From assembly GCF_042651425.1 (NCBI RefSeq), contig NZ_JBHSCW010000001.1:758134-822133 (forward strand): DNA of 64,000 nucleotides. The letters are read 5' to 3'. This document shows, in pieces, positions 1 through 11,434 of the stretch. The DNA comes from Fodinicurvata halophila. Lineage in GTDB: Bacteria > Pseudomonadota > Alphaproteobacteria > Kiloniellales > DSM-21159. The notes beneath the pieces were generated by a model, which saw only the letters and a list, made by a program, of their open reading frames with translations, did no database searches and was not told the DNA's origin. A program made the position numbers and the translations under genes. How positions within the stretch are numbered: the stretch's first letter is position 1; each line of letters opens with the position of its first letter.

Positions 1-1
1 T

Positions 2-973
2 GGCGGCGGGAACGAGCGGCCCGATCTCGGGGCCTGGTACGAACGTGTTCTCCGCGAGGGTGTGGACTGGCAGCCGATCGATCGACGCCTTCCACCCGAT
101 ACGGAGAATATCGCGGCATGCCATACCGGTGATCTTTACGCCCTGACAGGCAATGATGCCCTGTGGAGAGCCCGTAACCTTGGGGAAGCAGCGTGGCAGC
201 GCCTTCGGCGTCTTCCGGGAGCAAAATCGATCAGCTGTGGCGCGGACATCGTGTACTTCCAGAAGGACAATCGGGAGCTCTGGTATATCACAGGCAGCGG
301 CGATCTCCGGCAGGCAGGCCGACCGCACGCCGCCGACAGGATTGCGGCCACGGAGGACCCGACACTCGACTTTCCGAGGCTGTGGGCCTTGAATGACGAC
401 CGGACGCTCTGGGAGAACATGAGCAGTGGCTCAGACGGAGGCTGGGATCGTGTAGGCCGGCCCTACGCGGCACGGGACATTGCCGCTGTCCGCCAAGCAC
501 TCTTCGCCGTGAACGATGACGGATCCTTCTGGCGCAATACCGAGCGTGGACAGGATGCTGCGTGGGTGCGGCTCGGCGAGGCACCGGTCGGAATGCAGGA
601 TCTCGCTGCGGCCAACGACGGCCAGAGCGATCGCTACTGGTTGGTTGCAGGCGGCACCGACCGCACGCTTCATCGCGGCCGCATCGCGAAAGGAGGCGAT
701 ATACCGGAGCAGGTACAGGCCCCGGCCTCCAAGATATTCCGGAAGCCCGAGTATGGCGGCTACCGGGTTGATTGGTGCCGAAGGTGGGGAAACGATTGTG
801 GCAAGCCGGCGGCCGATGCCTTCTGTGTGCTCGCCGGGTATGATGAGGCAACGGCCCAGAGTTCGGCACTCAATATAGGAGACCGCTCCCCCACCTATGT
901 CATCGGGGCTGGACGAGTCTGCAGCGACGAGAGCTGCGACGGCTTTGCGCGGATTGTGTGCCGAGCCGACTGA
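2..973 (+). CDS. Tachylectin-like repeat protein with Cys-rich C-terminal domain (5' partial)
   Basis: The frame is open to the left window edge, so the true start lies upstream; 323 codons are visible. The N-terminal part consists of loosely repeated units of about 45 residues with the pattern 'LWALNDDRTLW', 'LFAVNDDGSFW', 'IVYFQKDNRELW', which resembles tachylectin/beta-propeller blades. The last 80 residues form a separate domain with six cysteines (RVDWCRRWGNDCG, AFCVLAGY, VCSDESC, RIVC). Such cysteine pairs suggest an extracytoplasmic protein, perhaps sugar-binding, but the signal region is outside the window. No function can be assigned. The downstream folE gene is convergent. Confidence 0.75.
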   Translation, partial: GGGNERPDLGAWYERVLREGVDWQPIDRRLPPDTENIAACHTGDLYALTGNDALWRARNLGEAAWQRLRRLPGAKSISCGADIVYFQKDNRELWYITGSGDLRQAGRPHAADRIAATEDPTLDFPRLWALNDDRTLWENMSSGSDGGWDRVGRPYAARDIAAVRQALFAVNDDGSFWRNTERGQDAAWVRLGEAPVGMQDLAAANDGQSDRYWLVAGGTDRTLHRGRIAKGGDIPEQVQAPASKIFRKPEYGGYRVDWCRRWGNDCGKPAADAFCVLAGYDEATAQSSALNIGDRSPTYVIGAGRVCSDESCDGFARIVCRAD

Positions 974-1073
974 GCGAATCCGGGATCGACGCACAATTCC
1001 ATCCATGAGGCGCTCGTCCGACCACCGTGCACAGCGGGGAAGTGCCGGATGCCGAAATTGAGTATCTTGGCAC

Positions 1074-1712
1074 TCAGTGGCTGCCCGGCCGGCCCACCAG
1101 GGAGAGGAATTCGCGCCGGGTGTCCGGATTGTTGCGGAAGGCGCCCAGCATGCGGCTGGTTACCATGCCCACACCGGACTTGTGCACCCCGCGGGTGGTC
1201 ATGCACTGGTGCTCGGCTTCCACCACAACGGCAACGCCGCGCGGCTCCAGCACCTCCTGGATGGTATTGGCGATCTGTGCAGTCATCTTCTCCTGGATCT
1301 GCAGGCGCTTGGCATAGGCCTCCACCACGCGGGCCAGCTTGCTGATCCCGACGACGCGGCGCTTGGGCAGGTAGGCCACGTGGGCCCGGCCGATGATCGG
1401 CACCATGTGATGCTCGCAGTGGGACTCGAAATCGATGTCCTTGAGCAGCACGATCTCGTCGTAACCATCGGTCTCTTCGAAGGTCCGGCTCAGGATCTCC
1501 ACGGGATCGAGGGCATAGCCCGCGAAGAACTCCTCATAGGACCGCACCACTCGCTCCGGGGTGTCCTTGAGCCCCTCGCGCCCGGGGTCGTCCCCGGCCC
1601 AGCGAATCAGGGTCTCCACGGCCTTCTCGGCGTCCGTGCGGCTCGGGCGAGCCGGCGTGACGGGCACCTCGCTGGCGGCGGGCTTCACTCGGGATATCTG
1701 GCTGCTGTTCAC
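1074..1712 (-). CDS. folE: GTP cyclohydrolase I FolE
   Basis: Converts GTP to 7,8-dihydroneopterin triphosphate, the first step of tetrahydrofolate synthesis. The family signatures are clear: the zinc-ligand segment ESHCEHHMVP, the GRAHVAYLP stretch, KLARVVEAYAKRLQIQE, and the second zinc Cys in EHQCMTTRG. Length (212 residues) is normal for bacterial FolE-I. The reading frame extends to a GTG at 1730, but AAGGAG at 1725-1720 lies 7 nt before the GTG at 1712, so I chose 1712 (VNSSQISRV). apaG lies upstream on the same strand with about 130 nt between, so the two may be cotranscribed or not. Confidence 0.95.
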   Translation of the reverse strand: MNSSQISRVKPAASEVPVTPARPSRTDAEKAVETLIRWAGDDPGREGLKDTPERVVRSYEEFFAGYALDPVEILSRTFEETDGYDEIVLLKDIDFESHCEHHMVPIIGRAHVAYLPKRRVVGISKLARVVEAYAKRLQIQEKMTAQIANTIQEVLEPRGVAVVVEAEHQCMTTRGVHKSGVGMVTSRMLGAFRNNPDTRREFLSLVGRPGSH

Positions 1713-1725
1713 ACACACACTCCTT
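1713..1725 (-). promoter_or_regulatory. Shine-Dalgarno of folE that decides the start
   Basis: AAGGAG at 1725-1720 followed by a 7-nt spacer to GTG at 1712. The run gtg-tgt-gtg offers several in-frame GTG codons; only the 1712 codon has proper spacing. Confidence 0.65.
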
Positions 1726-1844
1726 GGCACAGCATTGCGACGGTCCCCGTTTCATAAAGGCATACAGGGCACGAGTCTGGTTCAGACACGCCGGGTATAC
1801 GCACAGGAACGCTAACAGGATTACAGGCCGTCAGGTGCGGCGAG

Positions 1845-2237
1845 TCAATTGACCTTCATCTGTTCGTAGGGACTGTCCAGGGAAAAGGCCGGGATTGCGA
1901 CCTCGAAACGCTCGCCCTCCTGCGTCGCCATCTCGTAGCTGCCCACCATGATGCCGCTGGGCGTGGCCAGGGGCGCACCGCTGGTGTATTCATAGCTGGC
2001 ACCCGGCTCCAGGACGGGCTGTTCGCCGACCACGCCGGGCCCGCGCACTTCCTCCACATGCCCGTTGGCATCAGTGATCTGCCAATAGCGGTTCAGCAAC
2101 TGCACCGTTTGCGTGCCTTCGTTGCTGATGGTCACGTGATAGGCCCAGACATACTGATTCTGGTCCGGCGCCGACTGTTCCTCGATGAAGTAGGGCGTAA
2201 CGGAAACCGTTATGGCACTTGTCGTTTGGCTGTACAT
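1845..2237 (-). CDS. apaG: Co2+/Mg2+ efflux protein ApaG (Ig-like fold)
   Basis: ApaG domain protein of 130 residues, the usual length. Seen: the N-terminal strand AITVSVTPYFIEEQS, VWAYHVTISNEG, LLNRYWQITDANG, the GPGVVGEQPVLEPG loop and SGAPLATPSGIMVGSYEM, all hallmarks of the fold. The family is linked genetically to cobalt/magnesium resistance and diadenosine tetraphosphate level in enterobacteria; the biochemical role is not settled. The open frame continues 70 codons upstream without family similarity, so ATG 2237 is the start. Confidence 0.93.
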   Translation of the reverse strand: MYSQTTSAITVSVTPYFIEEQSAPDQNQYVWAYHVTISNEGTQTVQLLNRYWQITDANGHVEEVRGPGVVGEQPVLEPGASYEYTSGAPLATPSGIMVGSYEMATQEGERFEVAIPAFSLDSPYEQMKVN

Positions 2238-2410
2238 CGTCCTGCTTCCACTGCTTCGCATCTCCTGGCACCAGGAATGATGTCTCGTCCCCCCTTGCGC
2301 AAGTGGGCATCCGGAGCACCGGAATAAAGGCCTTGTCTTGAAAGAGGTCGGTTGCGTGCTGACATTGCCTTTCGGGCAATCTTGTTGTAGCTGTTCACAA
2401 GTGGTGCGCT

Positions 2411-2484
2411 GCGGGTGTAGCTCAATGGTAGAGCAGCAGCTTCCCAAGCTGACGACGGGGGTTCGATTCCCCTCACCCGCTCCA
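2411..2484 (+). tRNA. tRNA-Gly (anticodon CCC)
   Basis: The acceptor stem GCGGGTG pairs with CACCCGC; D-arm GCTC/GAGC; anticodon loop TTCCCAA gives CCC; T-arm GGGG-TTCGATT-CCCC; discriminator T followed by an encoded CCA at 2482-2484. The anticodon stem GCAGC/GCTGA has one mismatch at its outer pair (27-43). The gene lies between divergent apaG and the epimerase gene, 28 nt before the latter. Confidence 0.95.
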
Positions 2485-2512
2485 GTTTTCCCTCCTCGTC
2501 CGAAAGCCGGCC

Positions 2513-3508
2513 ATGTCCCGCTCCATTACCCTGAGAACGCATACTGCCTCCTGGCCCATTCGGGGAAGCTTCCGCATCTCGCGCGGCAGCAAGAGCGCGG
2601 CCGAGGTGGTCATTGCCGAGCTTTTCGAGGAGGGCGTGCGCGGCCGTGGCGAATGCGTTCCCTATGCCCGTTACGACGAAAGCCTGGAGTCGGTGACCGC
2701 CCAGCTTGAGTCCCTGGTCCCGGCCTTCGAAGCGGGAGAGATCACGGACAATCAGGAGATTCGCCAGGCCCTTCCGGCCGGCGCGGCGCGCAACGCGCTG
2801 GACTGCGCCTTCTGGGACCTGGAGGCCAAGAAGAGCGGCACCACGGTGTGGACGCTCTGCGGGCTGGAGGAGCCCGAGGCCGTGACCACCGCCTATACTC
2901 TGTCGCTGGACACGGCCGACGCCATGGGCCATGCCGCCTCGAACAATGCCGCGCGCCCGCTGCTCAAGCTGAAACTCGCCGGCGAAGGCGATCTCGAGCG
3001 TGTTCGCGCGGTCCGGGCCAACGCGCCGGACAGCCGCCTGATCGTCGATGCCAACGAAGGCTGGACGGTCGAGGACTACCACGCCCTGGTGGACGAGCTG
3101 GCGGCGCTGCAGGTCTTCATGATCGAGCAGCCCTTTCCCGCCGGCGAGGACGCCAGCCTGCGCAACTTGCCGCGACCCGTGCGGATCTGCGCCGACGAGT
3201 CCTGCCACGACACGGCGTCCCTGCCCGAACTGGGCGGCAAGTACGACATGGTGAACATCAAGCTGGACAAGACCGGTGGGTTGACCGAGGCGCTGGAGCT
3301 GCGCCAAAAGGCCCGCGCCGAGGGCTACGAGATCATGGTGGGCTGCATGCTGGCCTCGTCGCTGGCCATGGCGCCCGCCCTGCTGTTGGCCCAGGGTGCG
3401 GAGATCGTCGACCTCGACGGCCCCCTGCTGCTCAGCCAGGACTGCTCTCCCGGCCTGATCTTCGAGGGCAGCCGCATCCTGCCGCCCTCGCACGCCCTCT
3501 GGGGCTGA
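2513..3508 (+). CDS. dgcA: N-acetyl-free dipeptide epimerase (L-Ala-D/L-Glu type, enolase superfamily)
   Basis: A 331-residue enolase-superfamily protein. Catalytic landmarks appear in order: the LLKLKLAG lysine motif, metal ligands in VDANEGW, EQPF and CADES, the second lysine in MVNIKLDKTGG, and the GCMLASSLAMAP barrel end. This arrangement is that of L-Ala-D/L-Glu epimerases, which act in recycling murein peptides; actual dipeptide specificity cannot be read from sequence. The start ATG 2513 follows the tRNA gene by 28 nt. carB follows after 150 nt. Confidence 0.85.
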   Translation: MSRSITLRTHTASWPIRGSFRISRGSKSAAEVVIAELFEEGVRGRGECVPYARYDESLESVTAQLESLVPAFEAGEITDNQEIRQALPAGAARNALDCAFWDLEAKKSGTTVWTLCGLEEPEAVTTAYTLSLDTADAMGHAASNNAARPLLKLKLAGEGDLERVRAVRANAPDSRLIVDANEGWTVEDYHALVDELAALQVFMIEQPFPAGEDASLRNLPRPVRICADESCHDTASLPELGGKYDMVNIKLDKTGGLTEALELRQKARAEGYEIMVGCMLASSLAMAPALLLAQGAEIVDLDGPLLLSQDCSPGLIFEGSRILPPSHALWG

Positions 3509-3657
3509 GCGTCCCGAGGCGGCTTTTTCTCCTGCACCGACCGGCTTCGCCCTTTCCTTCCGGGGCGTCTTCTGGCACATAGCCTGCCTCAGCAGACAGA
3601 CTTCCGATTCATCTGGCCTCGCGCCGCCTGAGCGCGGCGCAGCTTTCGAGTGCTCGC

Positions 3658-6918
<3,261 letters not shown>

Positions 6919-7033
6919 GGGCTCGGGGTCTCCGAAACCGGCCGAAACAGCGATTTGAACAAACCCTCGCGGGGTTGGGCCCGGCGGGGTCAGTGGGATT
7001 TCCACTGCAATTGCGGAGGATTTTTTCGTCGAG

Positions 7034-7510
7034 ATGAGTGAAAAGGTTCCCATGACGGCCAGCGGCTATGCTCGCCTGGAGGAAGAGTTGAAGCACCTGC
7101 GCAGTGTCGCGCGCCCCGAGGTCATCAAGGCGATCGCGGAGGCCCGTGAACACGGCGATCTGTCCGAGAATGCGGAGTATCATGCCGCCCGCGAACGCCA
7201 GTCCTTCATCGAGGGGCGGCTCGCCGAACTGGAGGACAAGATCTCGCGCGCCCAGGTCATCGACCCGTCCAAGCTGTCCGGTGATACCGTCATGTTCGGC
7301 GCCACCGTCGAGGTCGCCGACGAGGACACGGACCAGGAGTCCACTTTCCAGATCGTCGGCGAAACCGAAGCCGAAGTGAAGGAAGGCCGGATCGCGGTGA
7401 CCAGCCCCATGGCGCGCGCCCTCATCGGCAAGCAGGAAGGGGAGTCCGTCGAGGTCACCACACCCAAGGGCACCAAGGCCTACGAAATCCTGAAGATCCG
7501 GTATATCTGA
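7034..7510 (+). CDS. greA: Transcription elongation factor GreA
   Basis: A 158-residue GreA that rescues backtracked RNA polymerase. The N-terminal coiled coil carries the family signature (VPMTASGYARLEEELKHL, REHGDLSENAEYHAARERQ with the acidic tip residues D and E), and the C-terminal FKBP-like domain ends with SPMARALIGKQEGE and KAYEILKI. The best ribosome site, GGAGGA at 7016-7021, is unusually far (12-13 nt) from the ATG. A clear terminator follows the gene, so carB-greA may be one unit. Confidence 0.97.
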   Translation: MSEKVPMTASGYARLEEELKHLRSVARPEVIKAIAEAREHGDLSENAEYHAARERQSFIEGRLAELEDKISRAQVIDPSKLSGDTVMFGATVEVADEDTDQESTFQIVGETEAEVKEGRIAVTSPMARALIGKQEGESVEVTTPKGTKAYEILKIRYI

Positions 7511-7526
7511 CCGCTACATCCGAACT

Positions 7527-7550
7527 GGGCCCGCCTCTGCGGGCCCTTAT
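7527..7550 (+). terminator. Rho-independent terminator after greA
   Basis: GGGCCCGC (7527-7534), CTCT loop, GCGGGCCC (7539-7546), then TTATT. The tail favours plus-strand termination; it abuts the stop codon of the convergent lrp gene. Confidence 0.8.
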
Positions 7551-8047
7551 TCGCTTTCCTCCGCCGGCGGCGCCGCCATCTCGTCGATGGGCACGCCCGG
7601 CCGGTCGGTGGAGGTGCGAATGACCTGGACGGTCAGGACAGTGGAGACATGTGGCGCCGAGGTCAGGCGCTGGGTCACTTCGTTCTCGTGGGCCGTGTTC
7701 CGGGCGACCACCTTGAGGACGAAGTCGTGCGGACCACGGGCCATGTGGCATTCGCGGATTTCCGGCCACGAGGCCATGGTCTCCTCGAACTGCTGCAGTA
7801 CGATCTCGCTCTGGCTATCGAGTCCGACCAGGGCGAAGAACATGACCTCGAAACCAAGGGCTTCGGCATTGACTTCCGCATGATAGCCCTTGATATAGCC
7901 GGTTTCCTCCAGTGCGCGCACGCGTCGCAGGCACGGGGGAGCGGATATGCCCACCCGCTTGGCCAGGTCGACGTTGGTCATGCGCCCCTCCGCCTGGAGG
8001 TCCTTGAGAATCCGCATGTCGATGCGGTCCAGCTTGACGCGGGGCAT
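7547..8047 (-). CDS. Lrp/AsnC family transcriptional regulator
   Basis: A 166-residue feast/famine-type regulator. Residues 1-55 form the winged HTH (LDRIDMRILKDLQAEGRMTNVDLAKRVGISAPPCLRRVRALEETGYI), followed by the RAM/ligand-binding domain (VMFFALVGLD, ECHMARGPHDFVLKVVARN). The tail of about 20 residues after VIRTSTDRPGV is acidic and longer than in Lrp itself. Convergent to greA. Targets cannot be inferred; no amino-acid enzyme is adjacent. Confidence 0.93.
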   Translation of the reverse strand: MPRVKLDRIDMRILKDLQAEGRMTNVDLAKRVGISAPPCLRRVRALEETGYIKGYHAEVNAEALGFEVMFFALVGLDSQSEIVLQQFEETMASWPEIRECHMARGPHDFVLKVVARNTAHENEVTQRLTSAPHVSTVLTVQVIRTSTDRPGVPIDEMAAPPAEESE

Positions 8048-8381
8048 GGAGGGTTCTCCCTTAAGGTGTTTCGGGTGCCCGACAGACGGAAGCCTTCCCT
8101 GAAGGCACTTGGACCCGTTTCAGTCGCGGCACGATGAGCTGCGCAAGAATATTACTTCATTCCCCTGCTATGCAAGCCAAGCAATACGAGAGCTCCCCGG
8201 CACGAGAGACTTTATGACACGGGAGACACAACGGCGCCTGAAAGTCGATACGCCCATTCGACGAATTTCCTGCAGAAAATATTACCGTTTGTCATCGAAA
8301 GGTTGTATGGTAGACCCTGCGTGTATGGCAGTGTGCGTACAATCATAAAATGGAAGACACTACTTTAGGGTAAATAACATC
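8048..8381. other. Intergenic region between divergent regulators
   Basis: 334 bases between the starts of the Lrp gene (minus) and the PraR-like gene (plus), so it should hold both promoters. A good -10 candidate for the plus-strand gene is TACAAT at 8338-8343. The open frame across 8109-8348 has no ribosome site or recognisable protein and I do not call it a gene. Nothing else certain is seen. Confidence 0.6.
8338..8353 (+). promoter_or_regulatory. Putative -10 element of the PraR-like gene
   Basis: TACAATC followed by two bases and AAAA. A near-identical stretch (TACAATCcgAAATG) precedes the paralogous regulator at 46174-46187. No convincing -35 is seen at standard spacing. Confidence 0.35.
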
Positions 8382-8744
8382 ATGTACCACCCAACAGACG
8401 TTCATATCGGCCGCAGGATCCGCGAGAAGCGCGTGTCTCTCGGCATGAGTCAGAGTGCCCTGGCGGAAGCTCTGGGAATCACCTTCCAGCAGGTCCAGAA
8501 GTATGAAAGCGGGGCCAACCGCGTAGGCGGCAGCCGACTCTGGGACATGAGCAAGGCACTGGGCGTGCCGGTCACCTATTTCTTCGAGGGCCTCTCGGGG
8601 CCGGGAAACAAGGCTCCCATGCCCAAGGAACCGCCTCTCAGCCGCCAGAGTCTCGAGTTGGCCCGCGCCATCAACGCCATTCCCGAAGGCGACTTGAAGA
8701 ACCAGGTGGTCAAGCTGGTCAAGGCCTTCGCCAAGTCGGCGTGA
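8382..8744 (+). CDS. XRE-family regulator, PraR-like
   Basis: A 120-residue protein: HTH_3 at residues 9-64 (GRRIREKRVSLGMSQSALAE and ALGITFQQVQKYESGANRVG) and a short C-terminal helix (LARAINAIPEGDLKNQVVKLVKAFA). The order and length match the alphaproteobacterial PraR/PhrR group, which control quorum sensing, surface attachment or stress genes in rhizobia. A paralogue lies at 46218-46583 and shares a promoter-like motif. The upstream neighbour is the divergent Lrp gene. Role in this organism unknown. Confidence 0.85.
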   Translation: MYHPTDVHIGRRIREKRVSLGMSQSALAEALGITFQQVQKYESGANRVGGSRLWDMSKALGVPVTYFFEGLSGPGNKAPMPKEPPLSRQSLELARAINAIPEGDLKNQVVKLVKAFAKSA

Positions 8745-8967
8745 AGGGTGCAGCCATATCAGGTGCTCCCTGGTATTCAATGACTCCGCCGGCATGACTT
8801 TCGCTGTGCGGAGTCGGGAAAAATAAAACACACGGCCTTTGGCGCCATGGGTTGTTAGCGGCCTGCGCAGGGACTAGATTGCCTCTCAACAGTGGCATCC
8901 CGACGTCCCGCGCAGGGCCGCCGACACCTGTTTCCCGGCGAAACCAGCAGACACGAGCACGAACGTC

Positions 8968-9933
8968 ATGAGCGAGACACAGCACAGCAAGGTTCTCATC
9001 CTGGGCTCCGGCCCGGCCGGTTACACGGCGGCCGTCTACGCCGCGCGCGCCAACCTGAAGCCGGTTCTGATCCAGGGTTTGCAGCCGGGCGGGCAGATGT
9101 CCATTACCACCGACGTCGAGAATTATCCCGGTTTCGCGGAGGCCATCCAGGGCCCCTGGCTCATGGAGCAGATGCAGCAGCAGGCGCACAACGTCGGCAC
9201 GGAACTGATCACCGACACCATCGTCAAGGTGGAGCTCGACAGCCGTCCGATCCGCTGCCACGGCGACTCCGGCACGACATACACCGGCGACACGCTGATC
9301 ATCAGCACCGGCGCCCAGGCCCGCTGGCTGGGCCTGGAAAGCGAATCGCGCTTCATGGGTGCCGGCGTCTCCGCCTGCGCCACCTGTGACGGCTTCTTCT
9401 ACCGCGGCAAGAAGGTCGCCGTGGTCGGCGGTGGCAACACGGCGGTCGAGGAAGCGCTGTTTCTCACCAACTTTGCCGAGAGCGTGACCCTGATCCATCG
9501 ACGCGACGAGCTGCGCGCGGAAAAGATCATGCAGGAGCGCCTGTTCCGCCATCCCAAGATCAACTTCATCTGGAACTCTGTCGTCGAAGAAGTGCTGGGT
9601 GAGGATAACCCGCCGGGTGTGACCGGCCTGCGCCTGCGCAACACGCAGGACGGCAGCACCCAGGAGATCGAGACCGACGGCCTGTTCATCGCCATTGGCC
9701 ACGATCCGGCCACCAAGCTGTTCCAGGGACAACTGCCCATGGATGACGAGGGCTACATCATCACCGCGCCCGACTCGACCGATACCGGCGTTCCCGGGGT
9801 CTATGCCGCCGGTGACGTCAAGGACAAGGTCTATCGCCAGGCGGTCACGGCGGCGGGTATGGGCTGCATGGCCGCCCTGGAAGCCGAACGCTTCCTGGCG
9901 ACGCAGGAAGTCACCAGCGCAGCGGCGGAATAG
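8968..9933 (+). CDS. trxB: Thioredoxin-disulfide reductase
   Basis: FAD- and NADPH-dependent enzyme of 321 residues that reduces thioredoxin. Seen: FAD motif GSGPAGYTAAVYAARA, redox-active CATC in SACATCDGFFYRG, the NADPH-binding motif VVGGGNTAVEEALFL and the C-terminal FAD signature GVYAAGDVKDKVYRQAVTAAG. ATG 8968 begins MSETQHSKVLILGSGPAG. The lsrB-type regulator follows on the same strand, an arrangement also known in rhizobia, where the regulator is redox-responsive. Confidence 0.97.
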   Translation: MSETQHSKVLILGSGPAGYTAAVYAARANLKPVLIQGLQPGGQMSITTDVENYPGFAEAIQGPWLMEQMQQQAHNVGTELITDTIVKVELDSRPIRCHGDSGTTYTGDTLIISTGAQARWLGLESESRFMGAGVSACATCDGFFYRGKKVAVVGGGNTAVEEALFLTNFAESVTLIHRRDELRAEKIMQERLFRHPKINFIWNSVVEEVLGEDNPPGVTGLRLRNTQDGSTQEIETDGLFIAIGHDPATKLFQGQLPMDDEGYIITAPDSTDTGVPGVYAAGDVKDKVYRQAVTAAGMGCMAALEAERFLATQEVTSAAAE

Positions 9934-10125
9934 TTCCGGCTTGATGCGCTGCGCCCGCAAGCTGCATTTTAGCCTTTTTCCTTTCAAAACAGATCGCGAA
10001 CGAACGGATTTTCCTTTAGTGTTCCGTTCCGGTCTCGGAGGAATCCTGGCCGACGAAAATCGTGTGGCTCGAATTTACAACCAAGGGGGGAGGTCCGCCC
10101 GTACAGGGATCGGGCCGTTTGTTTC

Positions 10126-11013
10126 ATGGATTGGGACAAGCTGCGCATCTTTCATGCCGTTGCCGAAGCGGGGAGCTTCACCCATGCGGGTGAGGTCCTG
10201 AATCTCAGCCAATCGGCAGTCAGCCGCCAGATCAGCGCCCTGGAGGAAAGCCTCAAGGTCCCGCTCTTCCACCGCCACGCCCGCGGCCTGATTCTCACCG
10301 AGCAGGGCGAACTGCTCTACCGGACAGCGCACGAGGTCTTTGCCAAGCTGGCCATTACCGAGGCACAGCTGACCGAAAGCCGCGACCGCCCCCGCGGGTT
10401 GTTGAAGGTAACCACCACTGTCGCCTTCGGTTCCACCTGGCTGGCACCGCGCCTGCGCCACTTCATGGACCTGTATCCGGACATCGAGCTTCACATGATC
10501 CTGGATGACCGTGAGCTGGATCTCTCCATGCGGGAAGCCGACGTCGCCATCCGCATGTCGCCGCCGCGCCAGGGCGACCTGATCCAGCGGCACCTCCTGA
10601 ACGTCCATATCCAGGCCTACGCCTCGCCGGCCTACCTGAAGAAGCACGGCCTGCCCCAGAGCGTCGAGGAACTGGACAAGCATCGACTCGTGGTCTACGG
10701 GCAGGACACCCGGCCGCCCGTTCCCGACGTCAACTGGCTGCTGCGCACCGGGACGGCGACGGGCATGCGGCGGCCCGCCCTCACGGTCAACAACATCTAC
10801 GCCATCATGCAGGCCATCTCGACCGGAGGGGGCATCGGCAGCCTGCCGGAGTACATGATCCAGGAAGACAGCGACCTGGTGAAGATCCTGCCGGACATGG
10901 AAGGGCCGCGGATCGACGCCTATTTCGTCTATCCCGAGGAATTGCGCGGCACCCAGCGTATCGAGGTTTTCCGCGACTTTCTGCTCCGTCAGGTTGCGGA
11001 TTCGCGCATGTAA
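10126..11013 (+). CDS. lsrB: LysR-family regulator of the LsrB/VtlR group
   Basis: A 295-residue LysR protein beginning MDWDKLRIFHAVAEAGSFTHAG, then LSQSAVSRQISALEESLKVPLFHRHARGLILT, the diagnostic HTH of the LsrB/VtlR group. The substrate-binding domain follows (KVTTTVAFGSTWLAPRLRHF). In Sinorhizobium LsrB sits beside trxB and governs oxidative-stress and glutathione genes; in Brucella and Agrobacterium VtlR controls small RNAs and virulence traits. The assignment to this group is by sequence pattern and by the trxB neighbour; targets here are inference. 192 nt separate it from trxB. Confidence 0.85.
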   Translation: MDWDKLRIFHAVAEAGSFTHAGEVLNLSQSAVSRQISALEESLKVPLFHRHARGLILTEQGELLYRTAHEVFAKLAITEAQLTESRDRPRGLLKVTTTVAFGSTWLAPRLRHFMDLYPDIELHMILDDRELDLSMREADVAIRMSPPRQGDLIQRHLLNVHIQAYASPAYLKKHGLPQSVEELDKHRLVVYGQDTRPPVPDVNWLLRTGTATGMRRPALTVNNIYAIMQAISTGGGIGSLPEYMIQEDSDLVKILPDMEGPRIDAYFVYPEELRGTQRIEVFRDFLLRQVADSRM

Positions 11014-11033
11014 TCCACTTCCAGGGCGCATAT

Positions 11034-11314
11034 CTGTTGTTTTCCGGCAACAGGTGTGTAGCTATGCGACAGTCGCATGGCCCGTTTGTCCGTTTGTGCA
11101 TAGACAATCGGCCCGGAAAATCCCATTTTTCCAATCAGACGATGTTGCGACGCAACATCCCTGAGAGCCCGGCGCCAGCGCCGGACTCTAGTCCGGATCC
11201 CATCCGGACACAGGGCCTTCGAGCGCGTCCCTCGCGCAGAGGGTCCTACGTCTCCCAGACGTGAAGCCTCCCTGTTCAACTTGCCGGGAACCATTTGGTT
11301 CCCGGCTTTTTTTT
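11034..11314 (+). ncRNA. Candidate structured small RNA with serial CCC-loop hairpins
   Basis: Between lsrB and the next gene lies a gene-free stretch with successive near-perfect hairpins: CTGTTG/CAACAG (11034-11053); GGAAAA-TCCCAT-TTTTCC (11115-11132); GATGTTGC-GAC-GCAACATC (11141-11159); CCGGCG-CCAG-CGCCGG (11169-11184); GTCCGGAT-CCC-ATCCGGAC (11191-11209); GCGCG-TCCCT-CGCGC (11223-11237); ACGTCT-CCC-AGACGT (11248-11262); an unpaired CCTCCC near 11267; and a strong terminator. Four loops display CCC. Repeated CCU/CCC loops are known from anti-Shine-Dalgarno-type alphaproteobacterial small RNAs, but homology is not claimed. The 5' end is unknown. Confidence 0.5.
11283..11314 (+). terminator. 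Strong Rho-independent terminator
   Basis: GCCGGGAACC (11283-11292), ATTT loop, GGTTCCCGGC (11297-11306), followed by eight T. It lies 270 nt beyond the lsrB stop, which argues for a transcript of its own or a long structured 3' end. Confidence 0.93.
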
Positions 11315-11434
11315 GGTCTGGACAGTGCCATGTGTCCCGACCCGGAAGCCGTCCTTGATCATGCGACATCCCTTCCCACCTGCTACGCATAGCGCTGAAA
11401 TTCCTGGCTCACCGGCGACAAGGACCTTCCCACC

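Noticed and set aside
1713..1730. Upstream GTG at 1730 as the folE start
   Set aside because: It precedes the Shine-Dalgarno sequence that correctly serves GTG 1712.
8109..8348. 80-codon open frame between lrp and the PraR-like gene
   Set aside because: No ribosome site, no homology, overlaps the promoter region.
8782..8815. GACTCCGC/GCGGAGTC inverted repeat before trxB as a terminator
   Set aside because: No T run on either strand after the stem; an A-rich stretch follows on the plus strand. Left unassigned.
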